In this document: in pieces, positions 1 to 11,004 of the stretch
Position numbering within the stretch: position 1 is the stretch's first letter
How the letters are laid out: each line of letters starts with the position of its first letter
Assembly: GCF_032854445.1 (NCBI RefSeq)
Contig: NC_088300.1
Span: 58,874,984 to 58,938,983, forward strand
DNA from: Liolophura sinensis
Taxonomy: Eukaryota > Mollusca > Polyplacophora > Chitonida > Chitonidae
Length of the DNA: 64,000 nucleotides
Reading direction: 5' to 3'
The notes under the pieces: model-generated
Seen by the model: only the letters and a program-made list of their open reading frames with translations
What the model was told of the DNA's origin: nothing
Databases searched by the model: none
Position numbers and translations under genes: made by a program

Positions 1-706
1 GCCCATTGCTTGGTGATATAGCCCATTGCCTGGTGATGTAGCCCATTACTGTGTGATGTTGGTGATTATTCGGTTAGGTAGCAAATTAATTGCTGGGAGA
101 TGTAGCCCATTACTGGATGTAGCCCATTGCTCGGTGATGTAGCACATTACTCGCTGATGTAGCCCATTGCTGGGAGATGTAGCCCATTGCTCGATGATGT
201 AGCCCATTGCTCGATGATGTAGCCCATGACTGGGTGATGCAGCCCATTGCTTGGTGATATAGCCCATAGCTTGGTGATGTAACCCATTGCCTGGTGATGT
301 AGCCCATTACTGGATGATGTAGCCCATTGCTGGGTGATATAGCCCATCGCTCGGTGATGTAGCCCATTACTAGGTGATATAGTCCATTGCTTGATGATGT
401 AGCCCATTGCTTGATGATGTAGCCCATTGCTGGGAGATGTAGCCCATTGCTGGAAGATGTAGCCCATTACTGGATGTAGCCCACTGCTCGGTGATGTAGC
501 ACATTACTCGGTGATGTAGCCCATTGCTGGGAGATGTAGCCCATTGCTCAATGTTGTAGCCTATTGCTCGATGATGTAGCCCATTACTGGGCGATGCAGC
601 CCATTGCTTGGTGATATAGCCCATTGCCTGGTGATGTAGCCCATTACTGTGTGATGTTGCCGATTATTCGGTTAGGTAGCAAATTGCTGGAAGATGTAGC
701 CCATTG
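1..706. repeat. 20-bp minisatellite array in a SIL1 intron
   Basis: About 35 imperfect copies of a 20-bp unit related to GCCCATTGCTCGGTGATGTA; the array begins before the window. Variants recur in blocks: the stretch at 1-90 reappears at 600-686, and the stretch from 105 reappears near 465, so there is a higher-order structure. Because 20 is not a multiple of three, a 60-bp block reads as a 20-residue repeat and several minus-strand frames stay open. These ORFs are by-products of the repeat, with no coding evidence. It ends about 350 bp before a SIL1 exon and is taken to be intronic. Confidence 0.93.
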
Positions 707-1059
707 AATTACCATTGAGTTACTCTCACAAAGACAACATCTATAGAGCACTATGGCCATTTTGGGTGATTGGTGGTGGAGCTGTCTGTAGTGTCACACT
801 TCGGATAGACATCTGCGTTAGTATTGTTTCCTTTTGTGGTCACTTTATTCCTCATAAGCCACTTTATTCACATGAACGAAATAAAAAATAAAGACATATG
901 TTACATGTGTATATATACACACATATTACAGTGTATTAATAACATGTTAACCTTGGTATTCTCTAAAGTGATAATATAAATATTATAGAACCTATCTTTT
1001 GAATTCGTACATGTTTTTGCTCTTGTAATGTGCAGTGATGTTGATATTTTGTTCTGCAG

Positions 1060-3893
1060 ATTGACAACGCTGTGATGTTTTGTGACATGGGAGGTATGGC
1101 ACCTCTAGTTAGACTTCTCAATCACACTCACAAGGACCTGAGGGCAGAGGCAGCTTTTGTGTTAGGCTCTGCTACACAGAGGTGAGTCTGGAATTGTACC
1201 TCTCAGTTAGTTGAGGGATTACCACAGAAAAGCCCTTGTGATTAGTGGCCCTCACTTTATTAGTGAGGGCCCTTCCTAGCCAAAGGGTTAAATATGGTAA
1301 CCCTGTTCTGTGTATTGCATGTATTGCAAAGTAGTCACGACATGTGTCTAATGTAACATCCATTGTAAAATATAGTGAAGAGATACATCAGACAGCACCA
1401 TGGTACTTAGCATTGGTGTAGTGTTGTAGCATTTTTATGTTTTATTTATTTATTTATTTGATTGGTGTTTTACGGCGTACTCAAGAATATTTTACTTATA
1501 CGACGGCAACCAGCATTATGGTGGGTGGAAACCGGGCAGAGCCCGGTGGAAACCCATGACTATCCACAGGTTGCTGGCAGACCTTCCCATGTACAGCCAG
1601 ACTAAGTTAGTATTTAACTTAGCCTCAAGACAATTTCCCAGCATGCAACATGAATGCATCTGCATTGCCTCTCTATTGTCCTTAGAGTCATGTACAGTTT
1701 ACAAATTCACTGAATTATAACATAGTTTTCTTGCTTTGTAACTGTACAAGTAGAAAAGCAGTCCTCATCTGTTGGTGTGCTCTGTTGACAGTAATCCGAA
1801 GGTACAAGTTCAGGCTGTGGAGACTGGTTCCTTGCCCCAGCTCATCAGGCTGCTGTCAACTGATGAAGACATGACTGTCAGAAAACGTGTTCTTTTCTCC
1901 ATATCGTCTCTAATACGACAGTTCCCATTTGCGCAGCAGAAGTTCCTGCAGCTCGGAGGGCTAGCTGCTTTGTCACAACTTTTCTCTGAGAAAGGCACGG
2001 AGAAACTACAGCTGAAAGCTATCACCCTATTGAATGATCTCTTACTTGAGCAGGTAGGACAACTTTTTGTTTTTTTTTCCTTTCCTTATTATTATTATCT
2101 GCCTTTTGTCAAAATATATTACGGTAAATGACCTATTGTTTTGCACATGAGTTACTGTTGTTTACTTTCTCACGATCTGAGTTTGTGCCAAGATGACAGA
2201 AGAGAGTGATTAGCTCTGGCCCATTTCATTACCCTGCATAGCACTTGACAGCTCTGGCTTCTAATCAAGTCACTGACAGTAATGTGTGCAGGTCTCCCGA
2301 AAAGTAGGCCTGCATATTCATGTCTAAATATACCCGTGAATGAAATGGCAGAAAGTAATAAGACAGGCGATGTCTATTACAAACCTTTAAATTCCAAACA
2401 CTGGCTGAAAGCATGACCACTCCAAACAAGGAATGTACATGCACAATGTACACTGCAGATGAACCGATTATTGGGTTTAGGCCTACGTGGAAGTCACCCC
2501 ACACTGTTGTCTGGTGAATGGTTGTCTGCTGAGAGCCCTTATTATTCAACGAATATGTGTACGAATGTATTTGAGCTAAAATGAATTTCACTGAGAAATA
2601 TCTGTCATCAGCTTACCTGGTGGGGTATTATTGACTTGCTTTAAATTTTGTATCTTTATAGTGGCAAGTGGCAAAATTACAAGCAGACTTGTTCAGGACA
2701 TGCAGGTCTTTTTGGTCAAGCATAAAATTTTGACCAAAAAAGTGCATTTTTGGCAGAAAATACAGATAATGTACTACTTACCACTATGGACTTACATTCT
2801 CCCAGTGGGACAACATCCTACCTTGCAAACAAACCTGAAGACATCTTCCAGAAATCATTAGAACTACCACAATTTGGAAAAATGAGCAACTTAATCATAG
2901 ATGAAATCTTAGGTCATTTAGGGTAAGGGAAGCTGACATTCAACTAACAAATCTTGTAGGCTCTTGGTAAAATGATTGTGTTGATTATAGACTAACGGCT
3001 ACAGCATGTTTCAATTCACTGTCAAATGAAGAAGCAGTACCTTAAGTTTGTTATATGGAATGACCTAGAACACACAGTGACATTGGTGGAGTTGAACGGC
3101 AGTGTTGATCCATTTTTATGTGTTAAATGTTCTATGTGTTGGCAGAAACATATTAAGGAGATGAATCCTGATGACTCCAGTGTAAAATTAAGAATCGAGC
3201 AGTACAAAGAGTAAGTAGAACTTCATATAAAAAGATTAAGTTGCCTACTCTGGTGATAGCTGTGAAAACAGCTTTGTTTTTTGGGGGGTTCAGGGTGGGG
3301 AGGTGGCGGGTGCAAGGCCCCCCCAAATTAGTCACACTAACCTGGTTCCGTATTTCCAATATGTTCATCGGTGACTTTAATTCTGCATATTTCCGACTAT
3401 TGAAGAAAAATATGCATAAAATAGAGGGATTTATAAGGCATGTAAAATATACCTCAAAAAGGAAAATTCTTTCCTCATTGTTTTGGCATTTCTTTCTTTA
3501 TTTTCCTTAAAACCATACTCCTTGTTTTATAGTACCGTTTAGTGCATCCTTTTATAAACTCTGCACCAACTATGTGTTATTGTTCTGTACCTTTACAGAG
3601 TGCCGCTGCTGGAGACAATGTTAGAGCAGGGTTGGTGTGAAATGATTCCAAGGCTTCTTGACGCGTCTGAGCATGATGTACGGGAGAAGGTGCTACAGGC
3701 TATGGTCAACCTCAGAGACCCGTGTAAACACAGCTTTTCCAAATCGTTTCACCGCTTACAAAAACTTCAGGCAGAATACAAGGAATTGGCAGAAGAAGAG
3801 AAGGTTGATGGAGCTGATGATGAATACTTCACAACTTTGCTGAATAGTGTTAATTCTGTTATTGTGAAGGTGGCAGAGAAAGAGGAGTTGTAG
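1060..3893 (+). CDS. SIL1: SIL1 nucleotide exchange factor for BiP, 3' part (last four exons)
   Basis: Four exons: 1060-1181, 1792-2053, 3146-3210 and 3599-3893 (stop 3891-3893). All junctions are AG/GT and phases close (0/2, 2/0, 0/2, 2). They encode the last 247 residues; human SIL1 has 461, so the signal peptide and first half lie left of the window. SIL1 is an ER-lumenal armadillo-repeat protein that releases ADP from the Hsp70 BiP. Recognisable blocks are MGGMAPLVRLLNHT (exon 1), SNPKVQV and LGGLAALSQLFSEKGTE (exon 2), and EQGWCE followed by EHDVREKVLQ (exon 4), each lying where the human protein has its counterpart. The alternative, HspBP1, fits less well at these blocks. The protein ends in KEEL, which fits the KDEL-type ER retrieval pattern. 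Larger ORFs seen around exons 2-4 include intron sequence. Confidence 0.93.
1441..1597 (-). mobile_element. SINE copy, 5'-truncated, in a SIL1 intron
   Basis: The copy reads in reverse: a (TTTA)n stretch (the reversed tail), then GATTGGTGTTTTACGGCGTA, then the reversed body ending at a CATGTAC motif. It lacks the tRNA-like head seen in full copies at 42.6, 58.6 and 62.4 kb. It lies between the first two SIL1 exons of the window. Confidence 0.85.
2700..2932. mobile_element. MITE-like repeat, copy 1, in a SIL1 intron
   Basis: It shares with 18120-18310 and 30950-31125 the ordered motifs: 'gaccaaaa' start, a CCCAGTGGGACAACATCCTA-like core, GGAAAAATGAGCAACTTAAT, and a right end GGTCATTTAGGGTA. 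In the 18.1-kb copy the right end is an inverted copy of the left end, suggesting a non-autonomous DNA transposon. The left end here is not clear. Confidence 0.55.
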
Positions 3894-5130
3894 ACAGATG
3901 ATGTGTGCATGGGTGTATGTTGTTTGTGTGTGCATGCTTGTGATAACATATTGTTATGTTTCATCCGTCTTTGCTGCAGATCCTTGCTGGTCAAGTGATC
4001 AAGAGTGCTATCTTTGACTACTGAGGTTGACGTTTCAAATCTAGCTCCTTATATGTTGGCCATGCGATTGACGCGTCAGGAAATTTGACATTTACATAGC
4101 ACTGAAGATTCTTTAGTTTGCCTATTTAGTGATACATGGCTCCGTTTCCTCCACCTTGCCTAAGTAGTTTTGCATGTGATATGAAAGTTACATGGAAATG
4201 CATAAATAATTTACTGCAACTGACATTCCATTTATTTGTCACGTGGGACTTGTATTGTCAATTCCTTAGTGAGAATGTACATTTACATGTAGGTGCTGTG
4301 GACTAAAGATATATGGTTTCCACCATGAATTTTTTGACCATTCCTTCTATCCTTCTCTACATTATCTGATCTTTTTATCTCAAAGATATACTGGTAATGT
4401 TGTTTTGCTAGGAAAAGTCATGCTTCAGTATTCTCTTGCGTTGACACTGACCAGCCATAAAGGTGCACTTCATTGTGTTTGAAGTTTTTGTTTATTTATT
4501 TATTGTACATAAGCATCCATTTCACTTAGATTAATGTATCATGCTCAGTCGCTTTGTAATATTTTTATTTTGAAATGATTGTACAAAAGAATATGTACAT
4601 TTTTACGAATTTTCGGTATGAAATAATAGGAGAGTTTCGAGTTGGTACTCTTTTGTCATCAAAGGTAAAACAATCCTACTGTGTCATGTGACATGTGAAA
4701 AATGTTAGGCAACCTTTGTTGACATCAGTTTACCGATCACTTGCCTCACCCTGTTCCAGAGGCATAATTGACACCTCTTTCCTTTAGGAACTTCTCATGT
4801 TCACCAATATTTAGCATCTCAATTTTCTCCATCATTCATGTAGGCTAAATTACATTTCATAAAACTTTTTTTCATGTGCCAATGTGATCCAAAATACATA
4901 CATACAAATACACAGCCTAACATTTTTGACAGATCACATAATGCAGTTTTTCTCGCGTTATTGATAAATCAGTTCGAACTCGAAACTCCCCTTTTCATGC
5001 TATTAATGTTTAATATATACCAAAACTGTGTTTAAAGAGGAACACTTAGAACTGCTGTCCCTGTCAGGATAACATATTGACACATTGTGAATGTAAATAT
5101 TAAAAATATATGAATAAAATGAATTATGGT
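3894..5130 (+). other. SIL1 3' untranslated region with poly(A) signal
   Basis: AT-rich non-coding sequence after the SIL1 stop. The first strong poly(A) signal is AATAAA at 5113-5118; another lies in AAATAAAC near 5238. A segment at about 4417-4555 is duplicated near 6.95-7.35 kb. The UTR end is inferred from the signal only. Confidence 0.55.
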
Positions 5131-5653
5131 CATCAATATGTTTGTTTGTTTTTATAGATCGTTTGATCCAGTTTGTTATTTAGCCAGTTCAAGATCCCTG
5201 TATGCAATACAAAGAATGAGTAAAACAATGTATCTTAAATAAACACAATTATAAATAAGAATCCGAAGTTACATATACTTCTGTCTTTCCTAATCTGATG
5301 TGCAAGAAAATGTGATGTTGCTCTAAATGATGAAACAGAATGAAACTGATCTAAAATTTATCACAGATCTGTATCTGAAGTTTCTCTATCTTGACCTCCG
5401 CGTGACCATCTGTGAGCTTCTGACAGACCTTGCTGAGAGGCTCGTTGGCGTGGTTAACACATCAGCCACGGAGACGACTCTAAAATGACTGGTTAGCGCT
5501 CTGGATTTTGATATCAAATCATGAATGTCCACACTATTGGCTTCCATAACCATTGAATAGGCACCAGAGTGGGAAGGGCTGTTAAGGTGCATACGATTCA
5601 ATCACTGGGACATACCAGGTGCAGGTTCTAGCCAGCCTTGAACATGGAATTGA

Positions 5654-5808
5654 TTTATTTATTTATTTATTTGATTGGTGTTTTATGCCGTACTCAAGAA
5701 TATTTCACTTATATGACGGTGAGCAGCATTATGGTGGGAGGAAACCCGGCAGGGCCCGGGGGAAGCCCACGACCATCCACAGGTTGCTGGCAGACCTTCC
5801 CATGTACG
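5654..5808 (-). mobile_element. SINE copy, 5'-truncated, with target-site duplication
   Basis: The reversed tail (TTTA)n at the left is followed by the reversed SINE body to the CATGTAC region. The 13-bp sequence AACATGGAATTGA occurs at 5641-5653 and again at 5809-5821, exactly flanking the element. The truncated end therefore formed at insertion, as expected for reverse transcription by a LINE partner. Confidence 0.9.
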
Positions 5809-6936
5809 AACATGGAATTGAACATTCCTCGTACTCACTGATGGTGAGTTCTCGTGGCCGTTTGTGCTGTGTGAGGTTTATTGAAGACACCTCAGGTTCT
5901 TTCCACTAATATAGAGTGCATATCCATACATTATTACATGTGGAAAACTTAATTGTCAGTCACTAGCCAAAGGGCAATGGTTTATCCCAAGGTCAAAAAA
6001 CCCACTACCGTCGTTATAAATTCTTGAGTAAAGTAGTACACAATAAACACACAAATAATTGAGGAATAAAGGCCAATACCTCCAATTTTTTATGACATCA
6101 ACACTTCAAAAAATGTACAAATGTGTTCATTTTGATTATAGGATTTTAAACTGGAAACGGCAAAGAGCAGTCATGTTTAGACATGTAGTTCACGTCACCT
6201 GATACACTGTATTTCAGAGTCATACTCTATTAATACATTCTAACTCCTCCATCCAGCAGCCTGGTTACTCCACCCAGCAGCCTGGTTCCTCCACAGAGGT
6301 AATCTAAATGCTGATGTATAAGTGAAAAATTCCTGAGTACAGCGTTGAACAGCAATAAAAGATATATACTCAGCATTGTCTTCAGCAATACATTGTATGT
6401 ATCATTGCTTTAGGTTGCCTGTGTTGCAGTATGAGAGGTTACATGTTTGAGATAATACAGTAATAATAATACAATTGAAAATTTGTGCAAATATACCCAC
6501 TCATTTCACCTGATGTTCATAAGTGTCTATGGTAGGATCATCATACCTAAGAATTTATGTCAAAAAGTCCGTTTTCCAAAAATTTTAAAGGTACCGCTTT
6601 TAGTTTAACCCATAATTAAGGATGGCAGCCCCCAGAAAAGAAACGTGGGTGTTGTAATAATGTAAACAGTGTGAATTCTGCGGATGGTTGGAAGCCAGAA
6701 ACGTGTGATTTAACAGTTGTTTGGACTGGCTCAGCAGCTCTTTAGGTAAAGTTGCTTGTCTCAGGTTGTCCCTCTACTGAGTTTATAAATTTTAAACAAA
6801 CTGATTGTCTGCTTCTGCTGGTTCAACAACAACAACAAACCAAACAGGAATACATTGGAGAAAATCGCTCAGTTTTTTCACCATCATTATGGAATTAGGA
6901 AAATTTACCATGAGAATGATGTGTCAAAATAACAAA

Positions 6937-7345
6937 ATAACATGCTTCAGTATTCTCTTGCGTTGACACTGACCAACCATAAAGGTGCAGTAGTTGGTTA
7001 GCGCGCTAGCGCAGCGTAATGACCCAGGAGTCTCTCACCAATGCGGTCGCTGTGAGTTCAAGTCCAGCTCATGCTGGCTTCCTTTCCGGTCGTAAGAGTG
7101 AAGGTCTGCCAGCAACCTGCGGAAGGTCGTGGGTTTCCCCCGGTCTGTGCCCGGTTTCCACCCTCCATAATGCTGGCCGCCGTCGTATAAGTGAAATATT
7201 CTTGAGTACAGCGTAAAACACCAATCAAATAAATGAATAAATAAATAAAGGTGCAGTACATTGTGTTTGAAGTTTTTATTAATTTATTTTGTTGTACATA
7301 AGCATCCATTTCACTTAGATTAATGTATCATGCTCAGTCGCTTTG
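6937..7345 (+). repeat. Duplicate of a SIL1 3' UTR segment, interrupted by a SINE
   Basis: Sequence matching about 4417-4555 (CATGCTTCAGTATTCTCTTG through CATGCTCAGTCGCTTTGT) recurs here, split by a SINE. A direct repeat of about 50 bp (ATTATGGAATTAGGAAAATT and following) lies on both sides, at about 6880-6932 and 7358-7404, and is absent beside the 4.4-kb copy. It may be a captured UTR segment or two copies of an unknown dispersed repeat. Confidence 0.75.
6993..7246 (+). mobile_element. SINE copy, near full length, with target-site duplication
   Basis: Starts inside the box A region (GTTGGTTAGCG), continues through box B (GTGAGTTCAAGTCC), the GGTTTCCCCCGG body and an (ATAA)n tail. The 12-bp sequence AAAGGTGCAGTA flanks it at 6981-6992 and 7247-7258. 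Because it sits inside the duplicated UTR segment, it inserted after that duplication. Confidence 0.92.
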
Positions 7346-8734
7346 TTTTTCTCCATCATTATGGAATTAGGAAAATTTACCATAAGATAAATGTGTCAAA
7401 ATAACGACGACAATCATGACGATTTTAAGGCCCTTCTCATGGGCCTTTCTCATCTACTATAGTAGCCTGAATTTTCTGACTAGAACTTAGAGATACTCTG
7501 CGGCCGCTAAGGCACAATGTAGTGCAGTTCCAGTCAGAATATCCATACTCGTGCACATCATACTCTTACCATGCGCCTGCAGGTTTTACTCAGGCAGTCA
7601 CAGAGTATGTAGTCGTAGTTGCGGTACTGTCTGAAAATGTAGGCCTACGTGTACTTATTTTGTGAATTTATGTGGTTGTCATGGATCGATTATGAGTCGG
7701 CAAGACTCAGAACAGGTTAGTTGATTATGGGGATCATTCAGTTTACATCGATTTACGCTAGGAAAATTTTAATGAGAGTGTGACTTCGTTACTGTCAGTC
7801 TGACACCCATGGGGCTGTTTCTTGTGTAAGTCTCGCAACACTCTCCTGTTGCTCAATCTGAGAGTCCATCTGGATGGACAAAGGTGAAAATATTGTGTAA
7901 ACAATGTGGTAAACTTTACTTTTTAATACTTCAAGGTGTCGTGAGTCGAAAAGTACTTTTTCTGGATGTTCACAATGTACATACAGTAATTGCATTTGTC
8001 CTCACACTGAGAATCAGTCATTAGCTTCAGTGTACAACCTGATAGGAATGGATCAAATCAAACTGTCCAAAACACAACAGAAATGAACCTCTCAAGAAAA
8101 AAGGGCATGTCTTTTAGATCCTTGACATCAGTTATCGGTCAATCAAATTTCTGTCTGTGAGAGTTTGAAATGACATCAAATCAAGGAGGCAGTGAACAAT
8201 AAGATTGCCACAGAGGAAACATCAGTATTTGCATACATCTCACCCCAGCTGTGTAGCTTAAACGTCTCCCCTTGTGTTAAACTCCTTTAGGTTGTAATTC
8301 TACATTAAGAATTACTTTGAAGCAATGGACTGATACTCAGGCTATATTTTATGATATGCAGATTGTTCAGCTGTCTAACATACTACATATATCATTCGGT
8401 ATTATTTCAGGGTTTATAGCTCCCATTGCTGTTCATTTCCTTATATATTCATGTTATCTTTAATCTGTTTGTCAGTGCATGCTGCAGGGAAGTGAAAAGC
8501 TGTTGAATAGGATGTGTTGAATATATAATATGACATATTTCTGACTCTATAAAGACCTATTTGAATTGAGAAACACCCACCTTATCTATACCTCGTCATT
8601 AATGTCTTGCTGCGTGAAACAAATCAGAACCCACCTTGTTAAGCTGGTTTTGATAGAAAAGGTTAGTTGCCTAAATGGATCATATCAGCGTACCCTGTTA
8701 TGGAATGAGCAGTTGACTAGCATTAACACAGAGG

Positions 8735-8810
8735 TGGCTAAGGGGATAGAGCATCATCCTTGATGTTCTTATAAACTAGAGACCCATGTTCAAACTTGAG
8801 TGTAGTCAGA
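8735..8810 (+). repeat. Possible tRNA-derived head of another SINE family
   Basis: TGGCTAAGGGGATAGAG resembles box A, and CATGTTCAAACTTG about 45 bp later resembles box B. No tail or target-site duplication was found and it does not fold as an intact tRNA gene by eye. Tentative. Confidence 0.25.
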
Positions 8811-11004
8811 CATGCCAAATAGACTACAATCTGTCACCTTGCTACTTCTCTGACTTATCACGAGGGGCTTAGCATTTGTACATGTTAAAAGGGTATTGAG
8901 GACGTACTGGTCAGCGTGTCATCACTAGTCTGTGACAACTGACATTAAGACATGATTGATATATGGCGGGTGTCATATTGAGACGAAGACCAGACAAGCA
9001 AATACATATGTACATGTAGAGTGCTGATCACCAATCAAAAATTGCTCGAAATCCATGCAGGAGTCTCTTTATTTACATGTACCTGGCATTTTTGCCTGTC
9101 ATTTTTCCACTACCTGTAAATCATACGACCAGCACAAAAGCACGCTATTCTTTAGGAACAGTGTAAATGCCATGAATCAAACAAACATTTGAGCACATTA
9201 TCCTCGATTTGAGGAATGCGTCATTTATGTGCATCTTTTACATGTTTCTACATAACACTACAAAAGGTTACCGGTAATAGAACGCCTCTTGGTCTTGTTC
9301 GTTTTATGCAATGCTTTGAAATCCAGTGTAACACCAATGGTGATTTGCTTTTGTACTTGCAATTTCTGTTATAATTGCTTTCATTTACATGAACCTAAGA
9401 CCATTGGTCATGCCCTATGTTTTGTACTACAGTTCCTAATTTTTACTGTATTAGAAGTCCTGCTTTGCTTAATAATAAGAAAGTGTCCAATTTGATGGCG
9501 CTTTTCTATATTTACTTTTTATTTGACTTGGTTGGGGTTTAATGGTTTGCTAAAAAATATTTCACCAACATCAGGAGAGTCAGATTTATTAATAAAGGAG
9601 AATGGAGTGACCAAAAAGTTGTACATTGTAGAAGGTTGGGGTCCATTTCGCAAGGACATAACTACCACGGCGATTAATCACACATAATGTTTCCATACTG
9701 TATCCTAAGCACTGATTAGCACTGATCTACTGTCACTCAGTACCTCATTGTTTGTAGTGTGACTGTTCTGCGGTAAAACATGCGCAAATTTGCTTTAGTT
9801 ATGACAGGCCCCTATAAGATTTCATGTTATTTTGCTCCATGGACTTAGCTCCCAAATTAGATGAATGAGAGTTCCTGAAGAGCATGAAAAATAAAAAAGT
9901 TCAGGCCCTGGAAAACCTTTAAAAATAATCCGTTTTGTTGAAAAGTTCAGAATTGTGACCAGAAATATTTTTTTTGTTTATTTATTTGTGTTTTTAACAA
10001 GAGCTGCAATATTGTAACACAAAACTTTTAATATTTGCTTTTAGTATATAATTTTAATATAACTTGTAATATACTAATTTAGAATCTGCCCACCTTTGGT
10101 AAATTCAGGACTGCAGCAAATAAATGACAGACTTTGTGTAGTAGAAACTTAAAGTGTTATTAAAATTTCTACCCGATGAAAAATGCATGAGTGTAGGTTT
10201 CGTTCTATAACTGTTAGTGTTTGACAAATTTTGAGCTGTGTTGGCCTTGATATGTTGTGGGATTTTCAGTCACATATAATTAACCCCCAAATTCTTTAAA
10301 AAAGGCCTTGAATTTGGGGCATGGAAAAATGTATAATTTCTGATGAATGTAGGGTAAAAGGTAGATTCTAAGAAGGTTTTCCCAACAATGTGTTTGTACT
10401 ACAAATACATGTCTATTGTATGAAACATCTTTTATGGAAAGTGGTAAATTTGTTGGTGTTGCCTTTGTCTGTCTTTTGACCCACTTTAATATTCAGCTGT
10501 TCATTATGAAAAGCAGTTTTAGCATTCCATACTCTTTACCACATGAAGAAGACAGCACCTTAAACTTTGCAACTATTTTCATGGTAAATACAACAGATTC
10601 ATAGATACTGGTAAGTTACACATATTATTATGTGTATGACATTCTCATTGTTACACTGTATGTCCGATTTGATAGAGGGGCAGTATTTTTGGCCTTTGTA
10701 AAACTTTTAAAGTCAAATCACACATGTTGTTTTGTTTACTTCCCAGCTCTCTCGTTGATAATTCTCCTCTGCCAGTAGAAGACATGAACTTCAAACTCCA
10801 GCAGTGAATTAATGGGGCGTGTCAAACATCTATTGAGGAGGAGCGACAACTACTGGAGAGGCCAGAAAATTTCTGTCACAATAGACTCTTTCAATGAAAG
10901 ATATCAGTTGCTAGTGTTTACCCCTGACATGAAATCTATAATCTTGGCTGTTTGAAACACAGCATGTTTGGTCTTGTTGACAGAACCAGTCCCTGGTTTA
11001 TTAC

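Larger units (their letters stand above)
5121..11004. other. Intergenic spacer between SIL1 and THG1L
   Basis: No convincing exon on either strand. Short ORFs in this stretch show no protein similarity that I recognise and no supporting splice context. It holds two SINE copies, a duplicated piece of the SIL1 3' UTR, a small SINE tail fragment at 6318-6362, and a tRNA-like segment near 8735-8810. The last part probably contains the THG1L promoter and 5' UTR, for which I see no distinctive motif. Confidence 0.6.

Noticed and set aside
46-624. Four overlapping minus-strand ORFs with a MGYI...WATS repeat
   Set aside because: They come from a 20-bp minisatellite that is open in several frames; no splice sites or non-repeat sequence.
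5619-5909. ORFs with the pattern YSRIFHLYD (also at 7.1, 16.7, 20.6, 42.6, 58.7 kb)
   Set aside because: The same peptide recurs wherever the SINE occurs; these are translations of the SINE body.
8566-10604. Several 60-70 residue ORFs in the SIL1-THG1L spacer
   Set aside because: Lengths expected by chance in AT-rich DNA, with no recognisable domains.
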